This document shows positions 1 to 6,666 of a stretch of 25,588 bases of DNA, in pieces. Source of the stretch: JBGZEX01 sp041846495 (GTDB lineage: Bacteria > Bacteroidota > Bacteroidia > Bacteroidales > Marinifilaceae); contig JBGZEX010000036.1 of the NCBI GenBank assembly GCA_041846495.1, forward strand, positions 1-25,588. The letters are read 5' to 3'. The notes under the pieces are model-generated. The model did not search any database and was not told where the DNA came from. It worked only from the letters and a program-made list of their open reading frames with translations. Position 1 is the stretch's first letter; each line of letters begins with the position of its first letter. A program made the translations under genes and the position numbers.

Positions 1-717
1 GATACGGAACTTCAACTCAAAGATTTGGAAACCGTAGACAACCGTTTGGCAAAAGAGGAGAAAAAGGCCAAGACGGGAGGAGATCCCTATGCCAAGCGCT
101 TGGTGGAAGTGCTTTATATCTATAAGGAGGTATTGGAAAAAGGGATATCCGCCCGTACGGTGAAATTGGAGCCTTTGCAGGAGGAGGTAGCCAAAGACCT
201 TCATCTTTTGACGGCGAAACCGGTTTTATACGTATGCAATGTGGATGAAGCTTCCGTATTGAAAGGCAATCCTTATGTGGATGCGGTGAAAAAAGCCGTG
301 GAAGGGGAGGATGCCGGAATATTGTTGATCGGGGCCTCTATAGAAGCGGATATTGCGGAATTGGAGACTTACGAGGAGAAACAGCTCTTTTTGGAGGATC
401 TCGGATTGAAAGAACCGGGAGTGAGCAAACTTATCCGTTCGGCTTATTCTCTCTTAAAGCTTCAGACATATTTTACGGCAGGTCCCAAGGAAGTCCGGGC
501 ATGGACATTCCGTCAAGGGATGAAAGCGCCTCAGGCGGCCGGTATCATTCATACCGATTTCGAAAAAGGTTTTATTCGTGCCGAGGTGATAAAATATGAG
601 GATTATATCGCTTTGGGTTCGGAGTCCAAATGTAGGGATGCCGGGAAAATCAGTATCGAGGGAAAGGACTATATCGTTCAGGACGGAGATATTATGCATT
701 TCAGATTTAATGTATGA
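1..717 (+). CDS. ychF: YchF/Ola1-type redox-regulated nucleotide-binding ATPase, 3' part
   Basis: The reading frame is open from base 1, so the gene begins upstream of the window and only about the last 238 codons are present. The visible part corresponds to the region after the G domain: the helical coiled-coil segment (rich in KEEKK and EVLEKGI), a stretch ending the G domain with KPVLYVCNVDE (the specificity-loop region), and the C-terminal TGS-like domain with TYFTAGPKEVRAWTF, GIIHTDFEKGFIRAEVI and a final GDIMHFRFNV. This order is diagnostic of YchF, an Obg-like P-loop NTPase that binds ribosomes and prefers ATP. The G1 motif is outside the window. It converges on the minus-strand SUI1-like gene, with a small hairpin between them. 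Family identity is secure; the cellular role in this organism is inferred from the family. Confidence 0.95.
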   Translation, partial: DTELQLKDLETVDNRLAKEEKKAKTGGDPYAKRLVEVLYIYKEVLEKGISARTVKLEPLQEEVAKDLHLLTAKPVLYVCNVDEASVLKGNPYVDAVKKAVEGEDAGILLIGASIEADIAELETYEEKQLFLEDLGLKEPGVSKLIRSAYSLLKLQTYFTAGPKEVRAWTFRQGMKAPQAAGIIHTDFEKGFIRAEVIKYEDYIALGSESKCRDAGKISIEGKDYIVQDGDIMHFRFNV

Positions 718-785
718 GTTCCCGTTTTGGGGTCGGCACGAATCGATTCTCCGATTCCCTAAAGCATTGTCGGAATTTTATATCC

Positions 786-806
786 TCTCCGGACGTGAGC
801 CGGAGA
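786..806. terminator. Hairpin between convergent ychF and SUI1-like genes
   Basis: TCTCCGG (786-792) and CCGGAGA (800-806) form a 7-bp GC-rich stem with a 7-base loop. It lies between the ychF stop (717) and the stop of the minus-strand SUI1-like gene (819). There is no long T run on either side, so it is only a candidate shared terminator. Confidence 0.35.
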
Positions 807-818
807 ATTCCTTCCTGC

Positions 819-1139
819 TTATATGCGGTATTTCAGGAGAGTTAATAAATTGCGCACCTTATCCCGCATATCTCCTTGTATGAGTATTTCGCCCGCTTTT
901 ACCGAACCTCCGCATCCGCATTTGTTTTTTAGAAGTCCGGCCAAAGCCTTGAGGTCGTCTTCCCGGCCGGTAAATCCGGAAATTACGGTAACGATTTTCC
1001 CCTTGCGTTGTTTGGTATCGAGGCTTATCTTAAGCCGTTGGCGTTCGGGAGGAAGGGTTTCGACGGATTCTTCTTCCTCGTATTCGTATTCGTAATTCGG
1101 GTCGGTTGAATAAACGACGTTGATTTTCTGTTTGCCCAT
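819..1139 (-). CDS. SUI1/eIF1-domain translation factor (YciH-like)
   Basis: This 106-residue protein has a variable acidic N-terminal segment (YEYEYEEEES, about residues 17-26) followed by a SUI1 fold. The diagnostic stretch is QRKGKIVTVISGF, then DLKALAGLLKNKCGCGGSVK and a final GEILIQGDMRDKVRNLL. Bacterial SUI1 proteins such as E. coli YciH resemble eukaryotic initiation factor eIF1 and can affect start-site and initiator-tRNA discrimination; that role is from family knowledge and has not been shown here. The length matches the family (about 105-115 residues). The ATG at 1139 is preceded, in the minus direction, by a TATATTTG element at 1156-1163. It is a single-gene unit convergent with ychF. 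Confidence 0.9.
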   Translation of the reverse strand: MGKQKINVVYSTDPNYEYEYEEEESVETLPPERQRLKISLDTKQRKGKIVTVISGFTGREDDLKALAGLLKNKCGCGGSVKAGEILIQGDMRDKVRNLLTLLKYRI

Positions 1140-1155
1140 ATCCGTATTTTTTTTG

Positions 1156-1163
1156 CAAATATA
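1156..1163 (-). promoter_or_regulatory. Candidate -7 element of the SUI1-like gene
   Basis: Read on the minus strand this is TATATTTG, a full match to the Bacteroidetes -7 consensus TAnnTTTG, 16 bases upstream of the SUI1-like ATG. No good -33 TTTG lies at the expected distance, so confidence is limited. Confidence 0.35.
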
Positions 1164-1277
1164 AGATATAACGGGGGCAATTCCACTCTTATATTCGGGA
1201 ATAACAAACCGTTTTTTCGGGACTTTGGTAGAACGAATTTAATATAGAGTTTCGAAGCCTTTATGGCATTCCGCTTA

Positions 1278-1309
1278 TTTGTTAATTAAAAAAATCCTCT
1301 TTAACTTTG
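1278..1309 (+). promoter_or_regulatory. Bacteroidetes-type promoter of nfnAB
   Basis: TTTG at 1278-1281 (-33 element) and TAACTTTG at 1302-1309 (-7 element) are separated by 20 bp, exactly the arrangement used by the Bacteroidetes primary sigma factor. The box ends 22 bases before the nfnA start codon, giving a short leader. Confidence 0.7.
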
Positions 1310-1331
1310 TCGTCCAAAATTTCAGGGAACT

Positions 1332-2150
1332 ATGAATAAGATTTTGAAAAAGACTCAGTTGTCCGAAAAGGTATTCCGCTTCGAAATAGAAGCGCCCTTG
1401 ATAGCAAAATCCCGTAGACCGGGGAATTTCGTTATCGTGCGGGTGGGAAAACACGGAGAGCGCATACCTTTGACGATTGAAGGCGCCGATTTGTCTAAGG
1501 GCAGCATTACGCTGATCGTTCAGAAGATGGGAGTTTCCTCCTCCCGGCTTTGCGAACTTGAGGAAGGAGAATATGTGACCGATATGGTAGGTCCTTTGGG
1601 CAAACCTACCCATATAGAAAAAGTGGGGACGGTATTGGCGTGTGGGGGAGGCGTGGGAATGGCTCCTCTTTTGCCCATAATCGAGGCGATGAAAGCCGTA
1701 GGCAATAAAATTATAACCATTATCGCAGCCCGTACCAAGGAATTGATCATATTGGAAGATGAGGTGCGTAAGCTTTCGGACGAAGTGATTATCATGACGG
1801 ACGATGGAAGTTATGGAAATAAGGGTTTGATAACTCAAGGGATGGAAGAGGTGATAAAGAGGGAAAAAGTGGATTTGGCTTTGGTTATGGGACCGGCGAT
1901 TATGATGAAATTCGCTTCCATGCTGACGAAGAAATACGATATTCCGACGATAGCGAGTTTGAATGCCATGATGGTGGACGGAACGGGAATGTGCGGGGCT
2001 TGCCGGGTGACTGTCGGAGGCGTTACGAAATTCACCTGTGTGGACGGTCCGGAGTTCGATGCGCATAAAATCGATTTCGACGAACTTTTGATGAGGCTCG
2101 GAGGCTATAAAGAAATAGAGTCGGAGATGATGAATAAATTCTCGGAATAA
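1332..2150 (+). CDS. nfnA: NfnA-like FAD/NAD(P)-binding [2Fe-2S] subunit
   Basis: This 272-residue protein belongs to the sulfide/dihydroorotate dehydrogenase-like FAD/NAD-binding family (SudB; NfnA small subunit). It has an FAD-binding barrel with RIPLTIEGAD (44-53), a nucleotide-binding motif CGGGVGMAP (104-112), and a C-terminal cluster motif VDGTGMCGACRV with a later Cys236. In NfnA the [2Fe-2S] cluster is held by three Cys and one Asp; here Asp216, Cys221, Cys224 and Cys236 fit. With the larger subunit encoded 10 bp downstream it should form a cytoplasmic flavin complex that couples ferredoxin, NADH and NADPH. The ATG follows directly after a strong promoter. Electron bifurcation versus a simpler ferredoxin-NADP reductase or sulfide dehydrogenase role cannot be told from sequence. 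Confidence 0.85.
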   Translation: MNKILKKTQLSEKVFRFEIEAPLIAKSRRPGNFVIVRVGKHGERIPLTIEGADLSKGSITLIVQKMGVSSSRLCELEEGEYVTDMVGPLGKPTHIEKVGTVLACGGGVGMAPLLPIIEAMKAVGNKIITIIAARTKELIILEDEVRKLSDEVIIMTDDGSYGNKGLITQGMEEVIKREKVDLALVMGPAIMMKFASMLTKKYDIPTIASLNAMMVDGTGMCGACRVTVGGVTKFTCVDGPEFDAHKIDFDELLMRLGGYKEIESEMMNKFSE

Positions 2151-2160
2151 TTAAGGTGGT

Positions 2161-3624
2161 ATGAATAAAGACAGTATAAGTAGAGATGCCGAATGGAGGA
2201 AAGCCCTCCGTGCGAAATTGCCGGCTAAGGAAAGGCTTGCGATCGAAAGGGTGTCTATGCCGGAAGTGGCTCCGGAAGAACGAATTAAAAGCCAGCGGAT
2301 AGAAGTGAATAAAGGGTTGACCAGAGAAGCGGCCATGCGGGAAGCCAGCCGTTGTATGGATTGCGCCAATCCTACGTGTATGCAGGGATGTCCGGTGGAA
2401 ATCGATATTCCCGCATTCGTTAAAAATATAGAAAGAGGAGAATTTTTGGAAGCGGCTTCCGTTTTAAAACGTACGAGCGCTCTTCCCGCCGTATGCGGAC
2501 GGGTATGTCCTCAGGAAAAACAATGCGAAAGCCGGTGTTTTTATGTGGAGAAAATGAAAAAATCGGCCGTTGCTATCGGTTATTTGGAGCGTTTTGCGTC
2601 GGATTACGAGAGGGAATCCGGCGAAGCCGTAATCCCGGAAATGGCAGCCCGGACGGGTATAAAGATAGCCGTAGTGGGTTCCGGTCCTTCGGGGCTTTCT
2701 TTTGCGGGGGAGATGTGCAAACGCGGATACGATGTGACCGTATTCGAAGCTCTTCACGAAATAGGAGGCGTATTGAAATACGGTATTCCCGAATTCCGTC
2801 TTCCGAATACCATCGTGGACGTGGAGGTGGATACGCTTTCGCGGATGGGGGTGAAATTCGTTACGAATTTTATAGTGGGGCGTACGGAAAGCATAGAAGG
2901 ATTGCAGGATGCCGGTTATAAGGGGTTTTATATAGCTTCCGGAGCCGGATTGCCGAGGTTTATGAATATTCCCGGGGAAAATGCGAACGGCGTGCTTTCT
3001 TCCAACGAATATCTTACCCGCGTAAATCTTATGGAGGCGGACAGCGAAGAATCGGATACTCCCGTTTATCTCGGTAAAAACGTAGTCGTGGTGGGAGGAG
3101 GAAATACGGCTATGGATTCCGTACGGACGGCAAAGAGGTTGGGAGCCGAAAGAGCGATTATATTATACCGCCGGAGCGAAGAGGAAATGCCGGCTCGTCT
3201 CGAGGAGGTGAAACATGCAAAAGAGGAAGGATGCGAGTTTATGACCCTTTGCAATCCCGTGGAATACCTGAAGGACGAGAAGGGACGGGTGGCTCAGGTG
3301 AGGGTGCAGCGTATGGAATTGGGCGAACCGGATGCCAGCGGCAGACGAAGTCCTCATCCCGTCGAGGGCTCGGAATTCCTTTTGGATGCTACGGTAGTCG
3401 TAGTTGCGGTGGGCGTGAGTCCGAATCCTCTCGTGCCGAATTCGGTATCCGGCCTCGATGTTTCCCGTAAGGGGACCATCATTGTGGACGAATCCACCAT
3501 GCGTTCCAATATAGAGAATTTATATGCGGGAGGAGATATCGTAAGGGGAGGAGCTACCGTTATTTTGGCGATGGGCGACGGTCGGAGGGCTGCAGCCGCC
3601 ATGGATGAGGCATTTCGAAAATAA
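2161..3624 (+). CDS. nfnB: NfnB/GltD-like NADPH-dependent Fe-S flavin oxidoreductase
   Basis: This 487-residue protein resembles the glutamate synthase small chain and the large Nfn/SudA subunit. Two four-cysteine motifs at the N-terminus (Cys65, 68, 73, 77 and Cys112, 116, 122, 126) bind two [4Fe-4S] clusters. They are followed by an FAD Rossmann motif VVGSGPSGLS (171-180), the inserted NADPH-binding motif VVGGGNTAMD (310-319) and the GTIIVDESTMRSN/YAGGDIVRG region closing the FAD domain. Such proteins are often labelled NADPH-dependent glutamate synthase, but no large glutamate synthase subunit is adjacent. The partner is the NfnA-like subunit immediately upstream, which favours the Nfn (ferredoxin/NAD/NADP transhydrogenase) assignment. 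The operon ends at a strong hairpin 25 bp downstream. Confidence 0.88.
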   Translation: MNKDSISRDAEWRKALRAKLPAKERLAIERVSMPEVAPEERIKSQRIEVNKGLTREAAMREASRCMDCANPTCMQGCPVEIDIPAFVKNIERGEFLEAASVLKRTSALPAVCGRVCPQEKQCESRCFYVEKMKKSAVAIGYLERFASDYERESGEAVIPEMAARTGIKIAVVGSGPSGLSFAGEMCKRGYDVTVFEALHEIGGVLKYGIPEFRLPNTIVDVEVDTLSRMGVKFVTNFIVGRTESIEGLQDAGYKGFYIASGAGLPRFMNIPGENANGVLSSNEYLTRVNLMEADSEESDTPVYLGKNVVVVGGGNTAMDSVRTAKRLGAERAIILYRRSEEEMPARLEEVKHAKEEGCEFMTLCNPVEYLKDEKGRVAQVRVQRMELGEPDASGRRSPHPVEGSEFLLDATVVVVAVGVSPNPLVPNSVSGLDVSRKGTIIVDESTMRSNIENLYAGGDIVRGGATVILAMGDGRRAAAAMDEAFRK

Positions 3625-3646
3625 GGCAGGGTCCGTAATATTGTTT

Positions 3647-3691
3647 AAATGTAAAAGAAGGTGTCCGAAAAAGACACCTTCTTTTACATTT
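3647..3691. terminator. Long hairpin terminating nfnAB, shared with the convergent lipoprotein locus
   Basis: A perfect 19-bp stem: AAATGTAAAAGAAGGTGTC (3647-3665) pairs with its complement at 3673-3691 around a 7-base loop. A further outer pair TCCGTAA (3632-3638) / TTACGGA (3691-3697) overlaps the base of the stem. A/T-rich flanks make it usable in both directions, which suits the convergent genes on either side. Confidence 0.75.
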
Positions 3692-3699
3692 TACGGATT

Positions 3700-3852
3700 T
3701 TATAACTTCAAAAATTTAATTCTATCGAGTCTGGTATAAACCGAGAAAAAGTCGGTTCCGATATTCACCGCTGCAACCCGGGTACCCTTCTTTATCCATA
3801 CCGGTTCGAATCTTTCCGTTTCGTTATTCCGGATGAAAGGTTTTCCACCGCA
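3700..3852 (-). pseudogene. Out-of-frame C-terminal tail behind the truncated lipoprotein
   Basis: Immediately 3' of the conserved part of the truncated lipoprotein, a different minus-strand frame is open to a stop at 3700-3702. It encodes a plausible protein end: NNETERFEPVWIKKGTR, then AAVNIGTDFFSVYTRLDRIKFLKL. The alternating hydrophobic pattern and the terminal LDRIKFL resemble the last strands of beta-sandwich carbohydrate-binding modules, but no homologue is claimed. It has no start of its own. The best reading is the remnant 3' end of an originally longer lipoprotein (or of another gene) that went out of frame near 3850. The left boundary is approximate. Confidence 0.4.
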
Positions 3853-4325
3853 AAGCGCATCACGCATACCGGCTCTGTGTCCGGCAACCCGCTCCCTGCG
3901 GGAGCCGTGGGGAAAGTCACCGTCTTGCTGTCTGTTGCAAGTGTCGCACCGTAGATGCCGTAAAGATTGAAAGGATAGTGGATGCCTTCGGGCAGGGAGA
4001 AATCGAAGTCGGCTTTTTTGCCTTCTTCGCGGATATTGGTAACGGCGATGTCGCTCAACGTCCTTACCGTTTCTCCGCTTACGAAGCATAGACTGATTTT
4101 ATCGCCCTCTTTCCATTTTACGGATATATTGCCCTCGTCGGTCTCGGTAAGGGCAAGGCGGGTTTCGGGCCTGCCGGTGGGCATCGAGGCCGTGAGGGTG
4201 ATGGTTTGTCCGGTAGCCGTTTCCCGTTGTCCGGTTACGTCGCTATCGGTGCAACCGACCGCCAACAACAAGGCGGTAATGAGGGAAAGGCTGAAAAGGG
4301 TCGATAAACTCCAGTTCTTTTTCAT
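3792..4325 (-). pseudogene. Truncated fimbrillin-like surface lipoprotein, copy 1
   Basis: This is a 177-residue frame starting at the ATG at 4325. It has a lipoprotein signal peptide (MKKNWSLSTLF, hydrophobic core, lipobox LAVGC with Cys25) followed by acidic residues (TDSD), as in exported Bacteroidetes surface lipoproteins. The mature N-terminus matches the full-length paralogue at 4658-6229 at 84 of 90 positions (6 substitutions). Similarity continues more weakly to MRFAVEN and then stops, and the frame ends 15 residues later at 3792. The paralogue has another 370 residues. A plausible C-terminus continues in another frame (3700-3852), so a frameshift or recombination break is the simplest explanation. 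It may still be expressed as a short lipoprotein. It lies downstream of an intact 44-residue small-protein gene. Confidence 0.65.
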
Positions 4326-4433
4326 AAATCGTTTAAATGTTTTTTTTAATTTGCAATACGGAATCGTCGTCATTCGTTGCCCGTGCAAAGCGGTTGTTAT
4401 ACGGGTAAATAAAGAGGACGGTAGTTAACTTAA

Positions 4434-4568
4434 TTACCACATCTCTCCGGGCATATCGGGTGTGGTGCCGCTGCCGCCGAGGATGTTTTGTTCGGTTTCG
4501 ATGTCGATGACCTCGATTTCGGGAGCCTCGTAACGCCCGATTCGTTTTTCCGTTTGTTTTGTACTCAT
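4434..4568 (-). CDS. 44-residue acidic small protein, copy 1 (intact)
   Basis: ATG at 4568, stop at 4434-4436. The product begins MSTKQTEKRIGRYEAPEIEV and ends NILGGSGTTPDMPGEMW. Residues 12-44 match the second copy near 6253 at 31 of 33 positions; the two differences are T to P and M to D near the end. Short proteins with this layout (aromatic-x-x-P-E-x-E-V start, acidic middle, Gly/Ser turn, final acidic-Trp) are commonly encoded beside Bacteroidales surface lipoproteins, but I know of no assigned function. The Gly-Gly at 31-32 recalls leader-peptide cleavage sites, though no protease, exporter or modifying enzyme is nearby. It lies 108 bp upstream of lipoprotein copy 1. Confidence 0.7.
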   Translation of the reverse strand: MSTKQTEKRIGRYEAPEIEVIDIETEQNILGGSGTTPDMPGEMW

Positions 4569-4608
4569 GTTGTTGTTATTTTATGTTTAAATGATATGTT
4601 GTTCGGAA

Positions 4609-4646
4609 TATGCCGTGAAAAGTGGGAAACACGTTTCGACGGCATA
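4609..4646. terminator. Hairpin between the two lipoprotein modules
   Basis: TATGCCGT (4609-4616) pairs with ACGGCATA (4639-4646), with further internal pairing (GAAA/TTTC and GTG/CAC) around a small loop. It sits 11 bases past the stop of the LamG lipoprotein and 40 bases before the small-protein start, in the minus direction. It could end the upstream module or be part of the next leader; there is no T run. Confidence 0.4.
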
Positions 4647-4657
4647 ATCCTCTTGAT

Positions 4658-6229
4658 TTATTTGGTTAAAAGATATAATGCCCGTACTTCATCGTCCGTC
4701 AGGGTGCGGTTGTAGATACGCAGGTCGCCGATAGCGCCCTTGAAAAATCCATCAACACCCCAGTTACTCTTACCTATATATTGATTCGTGCGTGTCATCA
4801 CCAGAGGTGCTTTCCCATTATTGTTTGTCGCTATAAGCAAACCTTCCTTATAGAGCTTCATCACACCGGCTTCGCTCACGCTTGCCGCATAGAAGCCCCA
4901 AGAATTCTGTGAGGTGACATCAGCACCATAATTGTTTATATTATAAGCGGTTGAACCAATAAATATGGAATAATAAACTTTTCCCGGGATAGTACTATGA
5001 TTTGCAATTGCTATATTATTACTATAGCTACCATTACCCATATCTACTATTCTTGAAAAAGAATGAAATGCGTCCCATCGCGCCCAGAATGTAAATGTCA
5101 TGGCACCGCCGCTTTCCCAATCGCCCACGTCGATATAGCCGTCCGTGCCGTTAAAGAGGTAGGCGCCGTTGGCGCAGCCTTTATGGTCTTCGGTTGGCGT
5201 CACCCCGCCGAAGATGGTGCCGTGGTGTCCGTTGCCCGACACATCGTTGGCATTGCCGTTCATCGGCCAATGCGCCACTAAGTCGCTTGCCGGCGGTAAG
5301 GAGATATGTTTTAAGTTTGTGCCGTCCCACACCAATTTCAGCCGGTAGTGCTTGCCTTTCCCAAATTCTTTGTAAGGCAGATTGAGCATACCCGTGCCGC
5401 CGTCATGGTTGAGCATAAGGGAGAAACTTTTCGTATCGTCCGGCGTTTCCGTGGGGATAAACCAGCGGTAGAAACTCTCTTTTCCGCCGGCGGCGATGGT
5501 TTTGCCATTCATGGGAGAAAATCCCAGTATAGACTGTTCCCGTGCGTCCGTATAGGCACCGGTTGCCAAGTCGTATTCCGCATTTTTTCCTTCCCCTGAG
5601 GAACCGTATGCCCAGTTGTAACCGTACTTGTCGCCGATGATGGAGATGCTGTTTACCGTGATGCCGGTGGCGGATCCGTTCGTGATTTCCACCTTCATGA
5701 TGGAACCGAGATGCTCAAAGGTTACTCCCGGCAGTGACGCTGCGTCGGTAATATCCTTTAATGCGAAGCGCATGGCAGAACGAGGAGCCACGTAATCGAG
5801 CGTCACTTCTTCATCCTCGTTGGCATTGAGCAGTACGACGCTGTTGTTGTCGGATTTGAATGCCGCTCCGTAGATGCCGTAGAGGTCGAAAGGAGCGGTG
5901 ATGCCTTCGGGCAATGCGAAAGAGAAGTCGGCTTTTTTGCCATCCTCGCGGATATTGGTAACGGCGATGTCGCTCAATGTCCTTACCGTTTCTCCGCTTA
6001 CGAAGCAGAGACTGATTTTATCGCCCTCCTTCCATTTTACGGAAATATTGCCCTCGTCGGTTTCGATAAGGGCGAGGCGGGTTTCGGGCCTGCCGGTGGG
6101 CATCGAGGCCGTGAGGGTGATGGTTTGTCCGGTAGCCGTTTCCCGTTGTCCGCTTACGTCGCTATCGGCGCAACCGACCGCCGATAGCAGAGCGGTAATT
6201 GCAATAAAAAATAATTTGTTTCTCATCAT
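4658..6229 (-). CDS. Fimbrillin-like surface lipoprotein with C-terminal LamG domain
   Basis: This is a 523-residue protein. Residues 1-20 are a lipoprotein signal peptide (lipobox SAVGC, Cys20), followed by ADSD, an acidic sequence of the kind that directs Bacteroidetes lipoproteins to the cell surface. Residues 25-310 form a beta-rich fimbrillin/Mfa-like region (TLTASMPTGRPETRLAL, VKWKEGDKISLCF, FDLYGIYG, SAMRFAL, FYRWFIPTE, GKHYRLKLVW). Residues about 316-520 are a LamG/concanavalin-like lectin domain: DLVAHWPMNGNANDVSGNGHHG, GAYLFNGTDGYIDVGD, MTFTFWARWD and GAIGDLRIYNRTLTDDEVRAL. The likely role is a surface adhesin or glycan-binding protein. The upstream small-protein gene is frameshifted. 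The N-terminal 90 mature residues are near-identical to the truncated copy downstream, indicating recent duplication or gene conversion. Confidence 0.85.
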   Translation of the reverse strand: MMRNKLFFIAITALLSAVGCADSDVSGQRETATGQTITLTASMPTGRPETRLALIETDEGNISVKWKEGDKISLCFVSGETVRTLSDIAVTNIREDGKKADFSFALPEGITAPFDLYGIYGAAFKSDNNSVVLLNANEDEEVTLDYVAPRSAMRFALKDITDAASLPGVTFEHLGSIMKVEITNGSATGITVNSISIIGDKYGYNWAYGSSGEGKNAEYDLATGAYTDAREQSILGFSPMNGKTIAAGGKESFYRWFIPTETPDDTKSFSLMLNHDGGTGMLNLPYKEFGKGKHYRLKLVWDGTNLKHISLPPASDLVAHWPMNGNANDVSGNGHHGTIFGGVTPTEDHKGCANGAYLFNGTDGYIDVGDWESGGAMTFTFWARWDAFHSFSRIVDMGNGSYSNNIAIANHSTIPGKVYYSIFIGSTAYNINNYGADVTSQNSWGFYAASVSEAGVMKLYKEGLLIATNNNGKAPLVMTRTNQYIGKSNWGVDGFFKGAIGDLRIYNRTLTDDEVRALYLLTK

Positions 6230-6252
6230 GTTGTAATTTGTAATAGATTAAT

Positions 6253-6395
6253 TTACCAATCCTCTCCGGGCATATCGGGCGGTGTACCGCTGCCGCCGAG
6301 GATGTTTTGCTCGGTTTCGATGTCGATGACCTCGATTTCGGGAGCCTCGTAACGCCCGCGATCCGTTTTCCCGTTTGTGTTTGTCGTATTCTCAT
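6253..6395 (-). pseudogene. Acidic small protein, copy 2 (frameshifted)
   Basis: The minus-strand frame ending at 6253-6255 encodes GRYEAPEIEVIDIETEQN, then ILGGSGTPPDMPGEDW, almost identical to copy 1. However, this frame has no ATG, GTG or TTG between the conserved part and the preceding in-frame stop (TAATAA near 6421-6426). The ATG equivalent to copy 1 (6393-6395) is in a different frame: the segment between it and the conserved GCGTTACGAG is 8 bases longer than in copy 1. Either it is a frameshifted pseudogene, a rare start codon is used, or there is a sequencing error. It lies 23 bp upstream of the LamG lipoprotein gene. Confidence 0.6.
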
Positions 6396-6486
6396 CGAGT
6401 GAAATTTTGAGGTGAATCGATTATTAGACGGTCCCGATGTCTCTATGATTGAATTTTGTTAATATATATCGGTTGCTATTAATTAA

Positions 6487-6494
6487 CAAATTTA
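6487..6494 (-). promoter_or_regulatory. Candidate -7 element of the lipoprotein locus
   Basis: On the minus strand this reads TAAATTTG (TAnnTTTG), 92 bases before the copy-2 small-protein ATG. A TTTG occurs further upstream (6520-6523) but at 25 bp, longer than the usual 19-21, so the call is tentative. Confidence 0.4.
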
Positions 6495-6535
6495 TAATAA
6501 ACCATGTCGATTTTCTTCTCAAAAAGTATATTTGT

Positions 6536-6576
6536 CTTCCTGATTCGTAAAAAAAACTTCCTGATTCGTAAAAAAA
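6536..6576. repeat. Two-copy 21/20-bp tandem repeat
   Basis: CTTCCTGATTCGT followed by a run of A (8, then 7) occurs twice in direct succession (6536-6556, 6557-6576) in the AT-rich gap between hydE and the lipoprotein locus. The only frame over it is low-complexity and looks spurious. Confidence 0.7.
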
Positions 6577-6666
6577 TTGTTAAAGGAAGCTTTTTGCTAC
6601 AACTTGTATCGTTTTTATACGATTTTTGGGTAATTTTTCTTTTGTCGGGTATTGGCAGAGATTTGT

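Noticed and set aside
2161..3624. True glutamate synthase small subunit (GltD)
   Set aside because: No large GltB subunit is adjacent; the partner immediately upstream is an NfnA-type protein, so the Nfn assignment fits better.
4434..4568. Ribosomal peptide natural-product precursor (Gly-Gly leader)
   Set aside because: No radical SAM or other modifying enzyme, peptidase or ABC exporter is close by (hydE is unrelated), so a Gly-Gly turn alone is not enough.
6608..6623. Small hairpin ATCGT/ACGAT as the hydE terminator
   Set aside because: Its T run is on the plus strand, the wrong side for minus-strand hydE, and the stem is only 5 bp.
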